NCBI GenBank assembly: GCA_013373205.1
Contig: JABXIG010000003.1
Location: 1,157,853 to 1,221,852 of the forward strand
DNA: 64,000 nucleotides
Reading direction: 5' to 3'
Origin: Methylocystaceae bacterium
Lineage (GTDB): Bacteria > Pseudomonadota > Alphaproteobacteria > Rhodospirillales > Terasakiellaceae
Below are positions 54,553 to 63,766 of this stretch, piece by piece (positions within the stretch are counted from its first letter, which is position 1; each line of letters begins with the position of its first letter). Position numbers and translations under genes: made by a program. The notes beneath the pieces were generated by a model, which worked only from the letters and a program-made list of their open reading frames with translations, ran no database searches and was not told the DNA's origin.

Positions 54553-54910
54553 CTATCGCAAATCTTCAACTCAAGGTCATCATAAAATATATGTGTAGTT
54601 TAGTTAGCTATAACACAATTTTCAATGAATGCAATTTACATAAAATTTTATCAATCTGCACCCTAGCTTAATCCTTGTGAACCAACGCCACCCATCACAT
54701 TTATTATTTCCTGCCTTAATCTACAGACCAATTCACAAAGAAATGATTAAGAAAAAAATTTATCCACTCTTTTTATGTTCATATTTTTCATCTTTTCACA
54801 TTAACGAAAAAGAAACACCTTTGCGCCACCATGATCCAGACTTGCGCGGATTAGCATTTTTCCTTAATATCCGCGCGCTTGGGCAAACTAAAACATGAGA
54901 ACTTGGGGTA
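54553..54910. other. Divergent control region between the type I secretion operon and lptD
   Basis: AT-rich stretch of 358 bases. A minus-strand promoter is likely at its left end. A 73-residue frame at 54677-54898 has no ribosome site or family features and is not called. No RNA gene or repeat array was seen. Confidence 0.5.
54597..54625 (-). promoter_or_regulatory. Predicted promoter of the type I secretion operon
   Basis: On the minus strand TTGAAA (54625-54620), a 17-base spacer and TAAACT (54602-54597), 45 bases upstream of the ABC start. Confidence 0.35.
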
Positions 54911-57274
54911 ATGTCAACTAATCAGAAAAAAATGGGTGAGCATTTAAGGCTTAAAACTCTCTTTGCCACCTGCAGCTGCCTTGTTACATTGCACGCTATA
55001 CCGGCTCAAGCGCAACTTTCCATCATGGGAGTGCTTGATACACGTCCACATCACAGCCCAAAAACTGTTCAGACACCAGCCACACAGCCAAAAACAGCAA
55101 CTCAGCCTCAAGCCAAAACACCTGCCCCTAGCGCCCCAATCCCGTATCAGCCGCCAACTGTTTACACCACACAGCCCAGCTTATCCGGTGCACCAAGAAC
55201 TGCATTTTCTGCCGAAGAAATTGGTTTCCATAAAGATTTGGGGATCATCACCGCAAATGGTAATGTGGAAATCATTCATGAAGATCGCATTTTAATCGCT
55301 GATACGGTTTCCTATAACCAAAATAAAAATGTCGTTACCGCATCAGGAAATGTCCAGATTATTGAACCGGACGGAACGGTCACATTAACTGAATTCATTG
55401 AAATTACATCTGATTTGAAAGATGGTGTCGCAAAAGAATTGGTTTTATCACTGGCTGATAATTCTTCCATCTCTGCAAACAGCGCAGAAAGAAAAGAGGG
55501 CCGATACACACTTGTCAAAGATGCGACCTATTCACCTTGCCAAAAATGCAAAGAGGATCCAGAGCGTCCGCTTGCCTGGAAGCTAACAGCAAAAGAAATA
55601 CAACATGATGCAAAACAGAAACGTCTGGAATATTCAGATGTCTTTTTTGAGGTTTACGACGTTCCCATCATGTATTTACCATATTTTTCCCACCCTGACC
55701 CAACACGACAAAGGGAAACCGGCTTTCTATCGCCAAGCTTTGGTAGTCGGGGAACACTGGAAAGCTTTATTACCGTTCCATACTTTTATAATATTGACAA
55801 TTCAAAAGACTTAACGCTAACGCCGACATGGTACTATAATCTGGACCAACCTCACTTAAGTGCTGAATACAGGCAACACTTAACCCAAGGTGAAATCCGC
55901 TTGGCAGGTAGTCTCACCTATGCTGATGGGGGGGCTGGTGCAACTGAAGATACAAAAGAAGAATTCCGCGGTCACATAGATAGTGAAGGTATTTTTCATA
56001 TTGACCCGACCTGGCGATGGGGGTTTGACATCAATCATGCCTCGGATGAAACTTACATCCGAAGATATGGTATGGATGACACTTCTGAAAACTCCCACCT
56101 TGTTTCAGACTTATACATGGAAGGCTTTCGTAAACGTAATTATATGAAAGCCGCCCTGAACATATATCAGGAACAACGCGAAACAAACACATCTGACCTG
56201 CAAGATGGTAAAATCGAATATCAGTTCCAACATTTAAGTAACCCCGCGTCCACCGGGGCATATGTGCGTTTGGATGGTAATTTTTATGGTATTAATCGTA
56301 AAAACGATACTCGAACAACGCGATTATCAGCCGATACCTCCTGGGTTGTGCCTTACACCTCTTCAACAGGTGACATTATTACGCTTGATGCCAATCTGGT
56401 CACAGCTGCATATTATATTTCTGCTTACTCTCCTGATAATGAACCCAACAAATACACAGGTGCTCAAGCTGAAATTGTTCCAAGTCTAAGCCTTGAATGG
56501 AGAAAACCTCTAAGCCGATCACAGATGAATGGTCAGGTCACTGAAATTTTGGAACCAATCATCAAACTTAAAGCCGCCCCGAATGTGGGACAAAACCACA
56601 AAGTCCCAAATGAAGATAGTCAGGATTTTGAATTTGATGATACAAATATTTTCAAAACCAACCGCTATTCAGGCATAGATAAGATTGATGGCGGGCAACG
56701 GGTCGATTTTGGCTTTAACTGGGGCATTTACGGACAGGAAGGTGGCTATAGTCAATTGTTTATCGGTCAGAGTTATCGCACACGTGATGATTCCAGTTAC
56801 GACACGAACTCTGGTCATAAAGACAACCTCTCTGACGTTGTTGGGCGCGTAAAAGTCAGCCCCTCTTCCTTCTTAGATATGCTTTATAGATATCGCCTTG
56901 ATAAAAGCAATATGTCTTTAAATCGTAGCGAAACTACCTTATCCATTGGTCCACAATCTACACGATTTAACCTGTCTCACTTGTATGTGGAAGGTTCTGG
57001 TGACGATTCAGAATATGGAACGCGCGAAGAGGTTTACGGCAAATTACAGAACCAAATTTCACAAAACTGGTATTCTGAACTGGATGGGCGCTACCGGATG
57101 AATGACCCGGAAGGCGGCGTGTCCTATGGGGCAAAAATTGGCTATGCCGATGAATGTACGGAACTCTACCTTGATATGCGTCGTTCATTTTCTGAAGACC
57201 GCGACATTGAACCATCAGATACCATCACAATCCGACTGGAATTGAAAAACCTCGGCGGCATAGACTTGCTATAA
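54911..57274 (+). CDS. lptD: LPS assembly outer-membrane protein LptD
   Basis: A 787-residue precursor. A signal peptide (hydrophobic 12-30, AQA cleavage near 36) and a Pro/Gln/Thr-rich linker at about 45-95 precede an LptA-like jellyroll at about 100-210 (TANGNVEIIHEDRILIADTV), then the barrel. The cysteine pair in YSPCQKCKED and the YLPYFSHPDPTRQRETGFLSP segment are characteristic of alphaproteobacterial LptD. It inserts lipopolysaccharide into the outer membrane. It stands alone, whereas in many alphaproteobacteria lptD sits with lptFG and surA, so it could be a relocated or second copy. A terminator follows the stop. Confidence 0.88.
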   Translation: MSTNQKKMGEHLRLKTLFATCSCLVTLHAIPAQAQLSIMGVLDTRPHHSPKTVQTPATQPKTATQPQAKTPAPSAPIPYQPPTVYTTQPSLSGAPRTAFSAEEIGFHKDLGIITANGNVEIIHEDRILIADTVSYNQNKNVVTASGNVQIIEPDGTVTLTEFIEITSDLKDGVAKELVLSLADNSSISANSAERKEGRYTLVKDATYSPCQKCKEDPERPLAWKLTAKEIQHDAKQKRLEYSDVFFEVYDVPIMYLPYFSHPDPTRQRETGFLSPSFGSRGTLESFITVPYFYNIDNSKDLTLTPTWYYNLDQPHLSAEYRQHLTQGEIRLAGSLTYADGGAGATEDTKEEFRGHIDSEGIFHIDPTWRWGFDINHASDETYIRRYGMDDTSENSHLVSDLYMEGFRKRNYMKAALNIYQEQRETNTSDLQDGKIEYQFQHLSNPASTGAYVRLDGNFYGINRKNDTRTTRLSADTSWVVPYTSSTGDIITLDANLVTAAYYISAYSPDNEPNKYTGAQAEIVPSLSLEWRKPLSRSQMNGQVTEILEPIIKLKAAPNVGQNHKVPNEDSQDFEFDDTNIFKTNRYSGIDKIDGGQRVDFGFNWGIYGQEGGYSQLFIGQSYRTRDDSSYDTNSGHKDNLSDVVGRVKVSPSSFLDMLYRYRLDKSNMSLNRSETTLSIGPQSTRFNLSHLYVEGSGDDSEYGTREEVYGKLQNQISQNWYSELDGRYRMNDPEGGVSYGAKIGYADECTELYLDMRRSFSEDRDIEPSDTITIRLELKNLGGIDLL

Positions 57275-57277
57275 CAA

Positions 57278-57306
57278 AAAAAGGTTGGCCCAAGGCCAAC
57301 CTTTTT
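57278..57306. terminator. Bidirectional Rho-independent terminator between lptD and phaC
   Basis: AAAAAGGTTGGCC, CAA loop, GGCCAACCTTTTT. The 13-pair stem has A and T tracts on either side and serves both convergent genes. Confidence 0.9.
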
Positions 57307-57327
57307 CATTACAATGTTGTGATCTTT

Positions 57328-59160
57328 TTAATCCGTCATACGCACCTTGACGTATGAGCCTGGTGCATCTTCAATCGGTTTATATTTGTTGTTACCAGGT
57401 GTACGCGCATCAACTTTACCGCCACTGTGACGTGCAATCCACTTTTTCCAATCTTGCCACCAAGACCCTTCATTCTGGCTTGCCGACTTGAACCAGTCAT
57501 CTGGATTTGCTGGTTTCTTGGTATTGGTCCAATAACCATATTTACCTGAATTTTCTGGATTAATAATCCCGGCGATATGTCCCGATCCGCCCAAGACAAA
57601 CTTACACGGTCCTGAGACAAGCTGTGTCAGGGTATAGGTTGATTTCCAGGGCGCAATATGGTCATCATGTGTGGAGATCATATAAAGCGGCGTCTTGATG
57701 TTGCGAAGATCAATCGGCACCCCATTCAGTTCAATCCCGTTTGGCTTACTTAACAGATTTTCCAGATACATTTTTCGTAGATAGAATTTATGCATCATTG
57801 CAGGCATACGGGTCGGGTCCGAATTCCAGTATAACAGATCAAACGGGAATGGTTCTTTGCCCATCAAATAATTATTAACAAAGAAAGACCAGACCAGATC
57901 GTTTGCGCGCAGCAGGTTAAAGACCTGTGACATTTCAGAACCTTCCAGATAGCCCAAGCGTTCCATATGGGCATCCAGCAGTTCCATCTGTTCTTCATCA
58001 ATAAAGACGCGAAGTTCACCGGCATCGACAAAATCTGTCAGGGTGGTGAAAAGCGTTGCAGATTTAACTTTATCCGCCTCCCCTGTCGCCGCCAAATAAG
58101 CCAACGTGCATGAGGTCAACGTCCCACCGATACAATATCCCGCCATATTGACCTGCTCGGCCCCGGTCATATCACGAATAACATCAATTGCCGTCAACGG
58201 ACCTTCTTGCATGTAACAGGAAAAATCCTTATGTGCGAGTGTCTCATCCGGGTTGATCCATGAAATCACATAGACTGTATGGCCCTGATCTACAGCCCAT
58301 TTAATCAAGGAGTTTTTCGGCTGCAAATCCAGCACATAAAACTTATTGATCCATGGCGGCACGATCAGCAACGGGTTCTTGTTCACTTTTTCAGTTGTCG
58401 GTTCGTATTGCAACAACTGGATCAGGCTATTTTGATAAACGACCTTACCCGGTGTGGATGCAATATTTTTACCCAGTTCAAACGCCTTGACGTCTGTCAT
58501 GGAAACACGCAATTTACCCTTGCCTTCTTCCAGATCATCCAGAAAGTGCTGGAAGCCTTTTAACAGGCTTTGCCCCTGTGTTTCCACAGCTTCACGCAAC
58601 ACGGTCGGGTTCGTCGCGATGAAGTTGCTGGGGGCCAAAGACTGAACGAAATTACGGGTATAAAAATCGACTTTTGCCTGCGTATTTTCATCAATTCCTT
58701 TGACATCGGACATGGTGGATTTAATCCACCGTGCGGTCAAAAGGTAATATTGTTTAACAGCATCGAAATAAATTTCTTCTTCCCAGGCTTCATCCTTAAA
58801 GCGACGATCACCCCTCACCGGACGGGCAACAGGTTCACTTTCCTGTCCCAGCATCCGTTGGGTGACATGTTGCCAAAGAGCCGTATATTCCTGCCACAGA
58901 TTAGCTTGGGCCTCTGCCAGTTTTTGCGGGTCCTGCATCAATTGGGCGGATGCCTTCATAAATGCTTTCCCAACAACGTAAGGATCGGGGATCTGGAAAC
59001 CATCATCTTCGGCTTGAGCTTCCAGAAATTTCGTCATAATGCGCTGCGAGCGATCTGCGAAATCCTGCATGGATTCCATTAATTCCTGCTGGTTTACGTT
59101 CAGCAAATTTTGTTGTTCTTCAGACAATCCCCATTCCTCCCAGAAATGTTTAGTATGCAT
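57328..59160 (-). CDS. phaC: Class I polyhydroxyalkanoate synthase
   Basis: A 610-residue enzyme that polymerises 3-hydroxyacyl-CoA into storage polyester. The lipase-like box with the catalytic cysteine is GYCIGG, the catalytic aspartate is in STHDDHIAPW and the histidine in GGSGHIAGI. Length and the WW-rich C-terminal segment fit class I. No phaA, phaB or phasin gene is adjacent. The start ATG has a weak ribosome site. The beta-oxidation genes in this window could supply 3-hydroxyacyl-CoA (inference). Confidence 0.94.
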   Translation of the reverse strand: MHTKHFWEEWGLSEEQQNLLNVNQQELMESMQDFADRSQRIMTKFLEAQAEDDGFQIPDPYVVGKAFMKASAQLMQDPQKLAEAQANLWQEYTALWQHVTQRMLGQESEPVARPVRGDRRFKDEAWEEEIYFDAVKQYYLLTARWIKSTMSDVKGIDENTQAKVDFYTRNFVQSLAPSNFIATNPTVLREAVETQGQSLLKGFQHFLDDLEEGKGKLRVSMTDVKAFELGKNIASTPGKVVYQNSLIQLLQYEPTTEKVNKNPLLIVPPWINKFYVLDLQPKNSLIKWAVDQGHTVYVISWINPDETLAHKDFSCYMQEGPLTAIDVIRDMTGAEQVNMAGYCIGGTLTSCTLAYLAATGEADKVKSATLFTTLTDFVDAGELRVFIDEEQMELLDAHMERLGYLEGSEMSQVFNLLRANDLVWSFFVNNYLMGKEPFPFDLLYWNSDPTRMPAMMHKFYLRKMYLENLLSKPNGIELNGVPIDLRNIKTPLYMISTHDDHIAPWKSTYTLTQLVSGPCKFVLGGSGHIAGIINPENSGKYGYWTNTKKPANPDDWFKSASQNEGSWWQDWKKWIARHSGGKVDARTPGNNKYKPIEDAPGSYVKVRMTD

Positions 59161-59256
59161 ACATAGATGCAGTTCAATCTAATTTTTGTGTAATGTCAAA
59201 TTTCAACCTGCCCAAGTGATAAACAAGTTGGTTTTGAATGACATGTGTTAATTTTT

Positions 59257-59288
59257 CAAGGGGCCTATGCATCACGCACAACCCCTTG
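59257..59288. repeat. Inverted repeat CAAGGGG / CCCCTTG
   Basis: A seven-pair stem with an 18-base loop in the hisN-phaC gap. On the plus strand it is followed by TTTT, but no plus-strand gene precedes it, so its role is unclear. Confidence 0.35.
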
Positions 59289-59315
59289 TTTTAATTGATT
59301 TCGCTAATGTTTCAT

Positions 59316-60083
59316 TCAGCTATTCATCAACTTTAAAACCTGCTCATGAAGGTCTTTTGACGCGGATGCAACAATGCGTCCATCCCAATCAAGCGTTACC
59401 GGATTACCATCCCATCCGGTAACGATTCCACCAGCGCCTTCAATCACGGGAACCAAAGCCATGGCATCATAAGGTTGAAGACCAGCTTCAATGACCAGAT
59501 CAATATGACCACTGGCGAGCAAGGCATAGGCATAGCAATCTGTGCCAAAGCGGGTACATTTCACTTTATCTTTTACGCGTCGAAAGGCTGCTTTTTGATC
59601 AGCACTGAATAAATCTTCATCGGTGGTAAAAAGACTGGCATCTTCCAGCGCCACACCTGTGCGCACAGAACAAGGTTGCCCGTTATAGCTTGTGCCTTCC
59701 TTGGTGCCGACCCAACGTTCTTGCATCATAGGCACATCCAAGACACCGACTTGGGGTTTGTTATCTTCCAAATAAGCAATCAAAGTTCCAAACCACGGTG
59801 CCCCGCAAATAAAAGAACGTGTGCCATCAATCGGATCGAGCACCCACATATGCGTGCCATCGCCTTGTTTGACACCATGCTCTTCCCCAAAGATGCCATG
59901 GTCGGGGAATTTTGCTTCAATCAGATCGCGCATGGCGGATTCAGCATTTTTATCTGCAAGTGTAACCGGGCTATCATCGGCCTTGTCCATGACACCAAGA
60001 CCACTTCTGAAATAAGGCTTAATAACTTTACGCGATGCTTCCGATAAAGACACTGCAAATTCGATCAGATCAGACTGGCTCAT
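59316..60083 (-). CDS. hisN: Histidinol-phosphatase, inositol-monophosphatase fold
   Basis: A 255-residue phosphatase of the IMPase superfamily. Metal motifs are GEEHG near 68-72 and WVLDPIDGTRSF at about 80-91, and WDG-type segments lie near the end. The GTRSFICGAPWFGTLI pattern is that of HisN-type histidinol phosphatases rather than SuhB, which has GTTNF. It would make histidinol in histidine synthesis. The start overlaps the gabD stop by four bases (ATGA), which suggests a transcript shared by chance or by fine tuning. Confidence 0.85.
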   Translation of the reverse strand: MSQSDLIEFAVSLSEASRKVIKPYFRSGLGVMDKADDSPVTLADKNAESAMRDLIEAKFPDHGIFGEEHGVKQGDGTHMWVLDPIDGTRSFICGAPWFGTLIAYLEDNKPQVGVLDVPMMQERWVGTKEGTSYNGQPCSVRTGVALEDASLFTTDEDLFSADQKAAFRRVKDKVKCTRFGTDCYAYALLASGHIDLVIEAGLQPYDAMALVPVIEGAGGIVTGWDGNPVTLDWDGRIVASASKDLHEQVLKLMNS

Positions 60084-61546
60084 TTATCAACCCCACCCAT
60101 GCAGAGATATTTAATTTCTACAAAATCTTCGACACCGTATTTGGATCCTTCCCGACCAATGCCAGACTCTTTCACCCCGCCAAAGGGGGCCGCTTCTGTC
60201 GAAATAATACCTTCGTTAATGCCGACGATGCCATATTCCAAACCTTCTGACACTCGCCAGACGCGGCCCATATCACGGGCATAAAAATAAGCTGCCAGAC
60301 CAAAAGGTGTGTCATTTGCTTTCTTTATGACTTCATCTTCATCATCAAATTTATAAAGCGGAGCAACAGGTCCAAAAATTTCTTCTGATGCTACACGCAT
60401 GTCTGTGGTCACATCCGTCAGGATTGTTGGTTCATAAAAAGTGCCGCCCAGTTCATGCGGCGCGCCCCCACACATGACTTTTGCCCCTTTATCTTTGGCA
60501 TCTTCCACAAGTTCTTGCACTTTATTGATTGCGGCCTGATTAATCAGCGGGCCCTGTGTGACCCCGTCATCAGTGCCAAGACCGACCTTGAATCCTTTGA
60601 CCGCAGCAGCGAGCTTTTCTGCAAAGGCATCATAGACACCAGCTTGCACAAAAATCCGGTTTGCACAGACACAAGTTTGTCCGGCATTACGATATTTTGA
60701 TGCAATGGCCCCTGCAACAGCTGCATCCAGATCGGCATCATCAAAAACAATAAAGGGTGCATTTCCCCCCAATTCCAAAGATACTTTCTTCACCTGATCG
60801 GCACATTGTTTCATAAGCAATTTGCCAACCGGGGTAGAGCCTGTGAAGCTGACTTTTCGCACAACCGGGTTGGATGTAATTTCGCTACCAACGGCCGGGG
60901 CCTTTGCTTTAGAACAAGGTACAATGTTAATCACCCCCTTGGGGATACCAGCCTGTTCGGCCAATTCAGCCAAAGCGAGAGCTGTCAGCGGTGTATCTTC
61001 CGCAGGTTTAACCACAGCCGTGCAGCCAACCGCAATCGCCGGAGCGACTTTGCGCGTAATCATAGCCAGCGGGAAATTCCACGGTGTAATTGCACCGACA
61101 ACCCCAATAGGCTGTTTTATAACCACCACGCGTTTATCCGCGCCATGAGCCGGAATAACATCGCCATAAAGACGTTTGCCTTCTTCTGCAAACCATTCCA
61201 CAAAAGACGCCCCATAGCCGACTTCGCCGCGTGCCTCTGTCAGGGGTTTACCTTGTTCCAGCGTCATCAGCATAGCCAAATCTTCCTGATTTTCCATAAT
61301 CAGTTTGAACCATTTTTGCAGGATATTGGCACGTTCTTTCGCAATTTTTTGTGACCAGGGCTTAAAGGCTTTTTCAGCTGCATCAATCGCACGCTTTGTT
61401 TCACCCGCCCCCATATCCGGGACAGATGCAATCACATCACCTGTTGCCGGGTTCAGGATATCGAATGTTGATTTATCATCCGCATCGACCCAAGCCCCAT
61501 CGATATATGCCTGATTATGAAATAAAGTCGGGTTTGATAGCTGCAT
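60080..61546 (-). CDS. gabD: Succinate-semialdehyde dehydrogenase
   Basis: A 488-residue NAD(P)-dependent aldehyde dehydrogenase. The substrate-loop ITPWNFPLAM, general base in SLELGGNAP, and catalytic cysteine in AGQTCVCANR agree with GabD, as do the cofactor-side residues and length. It oxidises succinate semialdehyde to succinate in the GABA route. GGAG lies eight bases before the ATG. No GABA transaminase gene is nearby; closely related glutarate-semialdehyde dehydrogenase is an alternative. Confidence 0.88.
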   Translation of the reverse strand: MQLSNPTLFHNQAYIDGAWVDADDKSTFDILNPATGDVIASVPDMGAGETKRAIDAAEKAFKPWSQKIAKERANILQKWFKLIMENQEDLAMLMTLEQGKPLTEARGEVGYGASFVEWFAEEGKRLYGDVIPAHGADKRVVVIKQPIGVVGAITPWNFPLAMITRKVAPAIAVGCTAVVKPAEDTPLTALALAELAEQAGIPKGVINIVPCSKAKAPAVGSEITSNPVVRKVSFTGSTPVGKLLMKQCADQVKKVSLELGGNAPFIVFDDADLDAAVAGAIASKYRNAGQTCVCANRIFVQAGVYDAFAEKLAAAVKGFKVGLGTDDGVTQGPLINQAAINKVQELVEDAKDKGAKVMCGGAPHELGGTFYEPTILTDVTTDMRVASEEIFGPVAPLYKFDDEDEVIKKANDTPFGLAAYFYARDMGRVWRVSEGLEYGIVGINEGIISTEAAPFGGVKESGIGREGSKYGVEDFVEIKYLCMGGVDK

Positions 61547-61598
61547 AAGAAATACTCCAAATTCATAAAAAATTTAACTGAAGGTATACGAGCCCACC

Positions 61599-61937
61599 TT
61601 ATTGAACAAGCGTTGCGTCCAGTTCATAAAGTTTTTTTGGGTCTTCAATTTCTAAAACCCATAAATCATCATCTCGTTCAATTTGTCGACGGATATAATC
61701 ATCACAAGTTCGTTCATCCACATATCCCCCCTTTAAGCCATGCATCCACCCACGCTCACCTTCTATCGTTGTGATAGGCACCAAAACCGCACATCCATCA
61801 TTAAATCGATTAAGCTTGAGCAGGACAGAACCGGAATCTTCATCTCCACGACGGATCACCATTGCAGAAATAAAATTTATATCGCACATTCTGAGCTGGG
61901 CCTTGACCCATAATCCGGCTTTTAGTCGATCAGACAC
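61599..61937 (-). CDS. DUF1491 family protein
   Basis: A 112-residue protein with the DUF1491 pattern: LKAGLWVKAQLRMC near the start, then a VIRRGDEDSGSVLLKL strand pair, and RDDDLWVLEIED near the end. The family is conserved in alphaproteobacteria and its function is unknown. It diverges from the HIT gene across 36 bases and lies 52 bases before gabD on the same strand. Confidence 0.85.
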   Translation of the reverse strand: MSDRLKAGLWVKAQLRMCDINFISAMVIRRGDEDSGSVLLKLNRFNDGCAVLVPITTIEGERGWMHGLKGGYVDERTCDDYIRRQIERDDDLWVLEIEDPKKLYELDATLVQ

Positions 61938-61973
61938 TTTGATCTTCCCTCTTATCTAAAAACGAGTTTTCCT

Positions 61974-62384
61974 ATGTTTAAACTAAACGAAAGAATTGAC
62001 AACGATACGTTTGACATTTGTGACTTATCTATCTGCAAAGTCCTGTTAATGAATGATCAAAATTACCCATGGATCATTCTCGTGCCCATGCGTTCTGACA
62101 CGACAGAACTACACCACCTAACCAAGGAAGATCAGATCAAAGCAATGCAAGACATTGATCTGGCCTCGCGCATTATGGAAAAAATGTTTGCCCCAACATC
62201 CCTGAATGTGGCTGCCCTTGGCAATGTGGTCAGTCAGCTTCATATTCATATTGTCGCACGTTTTGAAAATGACCCCACTTGGCCGGGTCCGATCTGGGGG
62301 CAAAAACCAGCCGTGCCATATGCCGACAAAAATCGTCTAGAGGATTTACGCGCCGCATTCCAACATTTGCAAAACCTGTCATAA
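61974..62384 (+). CDS. HIT-family hydrolase with Gln in the first triad position
   Basis: A 136-residue single-domain HIT protein. The triad motif reads QLHIHIV: the first histidine is Gln, while the second (base-side) and third histidines are kept. Family members hydrolyse or transfer nucleotides at the alpha phosphate. The WPGPIWG segment is usual for this proteobacterial subgroup. The Gln form is probably the norm of the subgroup rather than damage (inference). Confidence 0.85.
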   Translation: MFKLNERIDNDTFDICDLSICKVLLMNDQNYPWIILVPMRSDTTELHHLTKEDQIKAMQDIDLASRIMEKMFAPTSLNVAALGNVVSQLHIHIVARFENDPTWPGPIWGQKPAVPYADKNRLEDLRAAFQHLQNLS

Positions 62385-62427
62385 AGCAGTAGAACAGGCC
62401 ATGACTTTGCAAAGGGGAAGACAAAGC

Positions 62428-63057
62428 ATGGCTGAACAACCGAAAAAAAGACGTTCGCGGATCCGGGAAAGAAACGAAGAATCTATTCTAAAAGCGGCAG
62501 AAATCACATTTGCCCGCCGTGGCTTTGGGGCCGCAACAACGGCAGAAATTGCCAAGACAGCCGGAATCCCTAAGGCAAACCTGCATTATTATTTTAATAC
62601 CAAAGAAGATCTGTATACCCGTGTTTTGGAAAATATTCTAACCACATGGTTGCGTGCTGCCGAAGATTTTGATGAAGACCATGAACCGCGTGAAGCATTG
62701 GAAAGCTATATTCGCACCAAGGTTGAACTTTCACGCACCCGACCAGAAGCGTCCAAAATCTTTGCCAAAGAAATCATCAGCGGCGCCCCTTTTCTAAAAA
62801 CACACCTGATCAATGACATTAACCCGTGGATGCAAAAGAAAAGACAAATCATTCAGGGCTGGATTGATGCTGGTAAAATGGCTCCGGTCGATGTGGAACA
62901 TTTATTCTTCCTGATCTGGTCCATGAGTCAGACTTATGCGGATTTTTCCACCCAAATGGAAATCGTCCTGCAAAAAGATGAATTACAGGAAAATGATTAT
63001 CGAAAAGCCGCAGACATGATTGTCAGTATGGTCTTTTTTCTGTGCAAGCTTAATTAA
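62428..63057 (+). CDS. TetR-family regulator, RutR-like
   Basis: A 209-residue regulator. The TetR helix-turn-helix lies at about 18-62 (TTAEIAKTAGIPKANLHYYF). The ligand domain matches RutR closely in the segments EVSR-type VELSRTRPEASK, EIISGAPFL and GWIDAGKMAPVDVEHLFFLI. RutR controls pyrimidine degradation in response to uracil and thymine; no rut genes are near. AAAGGGGAAG precedes the ATG at 62428, so the in-frame ATG nine codons earlier is not used. Confidence 0.88.
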   Translation: MAEQPKKRRSRIRERNEESILKAAEITFARRGFGAATTAEIAKTAGIPKANLHYYFNTKEDLYTRVLENILTTWLRAAEDFDEDHEPREALESYIRTKVELSRTRPEASKIFAKEIISGAPFLKTHLINDINPWMQKKRQIIQGWIDAGKMAPVDVEHLFFLIWSMSQTYADFSTQMEIVLQKDELQENDYRKAADMIVSMVFFLCKLN

Positions 63058-63068
63058 ATTGTCATTTG

Positions 63069-63084
63069 TGTGATCTTCGTCACT
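63069..63084. promoter_or_regulatory. CRP-type binding site TGTGATCTTCGTCACT
   Basis: Matches TGTGA-N6-TCACA with one change at the last base. Its centre lies 41.5 bases before the start point predicted from the -10 box at 63106-63111, the class II activator position. The downstream gene is the 54-residue protein. Confidence 0.65.
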
Positions 63085-63105
63085 CCGGTAATAAAGGTGC
63101 GCACT

Positions 63106-63111
63106 TATACT
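63106..63111 (+). promoter_or_regulatory. Predicted -10 box TATACT of the small-protein gene
   Basis: Good -10 hexamer with no clear -35, as expected of a promoter activated from the CRP-type site upstream. Confidence 0.5.
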
Positions 63112-63172
63112 GCGTTCAAACCCATAAGAATTATCAGGGCATTAACGCTAACAGAATGAAGCGAGCAGACAC

Positions 63173-63337
63173 ATGTTGACGACAAAATGGTCACAAGCTG
63201 GTGAAGAACCCAAATTGCAAGAATTGATGGCAGACCCGTTAGTGGCGCTTATCATGGCGCGCGATAATCTTCAGGCTGATGATGTCTGGAAGGTGGTCGA
63301 AAAAGCAAAAGAGCATTTCGACAAAAAAGCCGCCTAA
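63173..63337 (+). CDS. Small hypothetical protein (54 residues)
   Basis: The frame begins MLTTKWSQAGEEPKLQELM and continues ADPLVALIMARDNL. It has a charged helical C-terminus and no membrane part. Small proteins of this pattern occur across Rhodospirillales-like genomes with unknown function (recollection, not verified). It has its own promoter with a CRP-type site. The ribosome site is weak. A hairpin lies downstream. Confidence 0.6.
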   Translation: MLTTKWSQAGEEPKLQELMADPLVALIMARDNLQADDVWKVVEKAKEHFDKKAA

Positions 63338-63379
63338 CCCCTCTTTCTTTTTTGGCACGACAGTTGTAAGTTAAGGCAA

Positions 63380-63402
63380 AAGCGTCCAATGAATGGACGC
63401 TT
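63380..63402 (+). terminator. Hairpin, probable terminator of the 54-residue protein gene
   Basis: AAGCGTCCA, five-base loop, TGGACGCTT: a nine-pair stem, followed by GTCTTATTTAT. The T tract is weak, so stem stability is the main support. Confidence 0.55.
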
Positions 63403-63429
63403 GTCTTATTTATATAGCTGGAGATACCC

Positions 63430-63750
63430 ATGTCAGGTCAAGTTGGTGCCGCCCATATTCTTTTGATGTACGCAGGTTCTGCGCGTTCTACTGCCACACG
63501 CACTAAAGAAGAAGCCCTCGAACAAATTAACCAAATGAAAAGCGACATCGATGATGGTGCTGATTTTGCTGAACTTGCACAAAAAAATTCTGATTGCCCA
63601 TCCGGTCAAAGCGGTGGCGATCTGGGCATGTTTGGTCGTGGTCAAATGGTCCCGGAATTTGAAGAAGCCGCTTTCAACATGGAAGTTGGTGCAACAAGCG
63701 ACGTTGTGGAAACCGATTTCGGCTACCACCTGATTAAACGTACCGCTTAA
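63430..63750 (+). CDS. Parvulin-type peptidyl-prolyl isomerase
   Basis: A 106-residue single rotamase domain: AAHILLMY near the start, [21 protein letters not shown] and [15 protein letters not shown] in the core, and TDFGYHLI at the end. No signal peptide, so it is cytoplasmic and PpiC-like. It helps protein folding at proline bonds. It is followed 16 bases on by the partial gene. Confidence 0.93.
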   Translation: MSGQVGAAHILLMYAGSARSTATRTKEEALEQINQMKSDIDDGADFAELAQKNSDCPSGQSGGDLGMFGRGQMVPEFEEAAFNMEVGATSDVVETDFGYHLIKRTA

Positions 63751-63766
63751 ATCCAAGAGGTTCGAT

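Noticed and set aside
54677-54898. 73-codon frame in the secretion-lptD gap
   Set aside because: No ribosome site, no membrane or domain pattern, and AT-rich intergenic composition.
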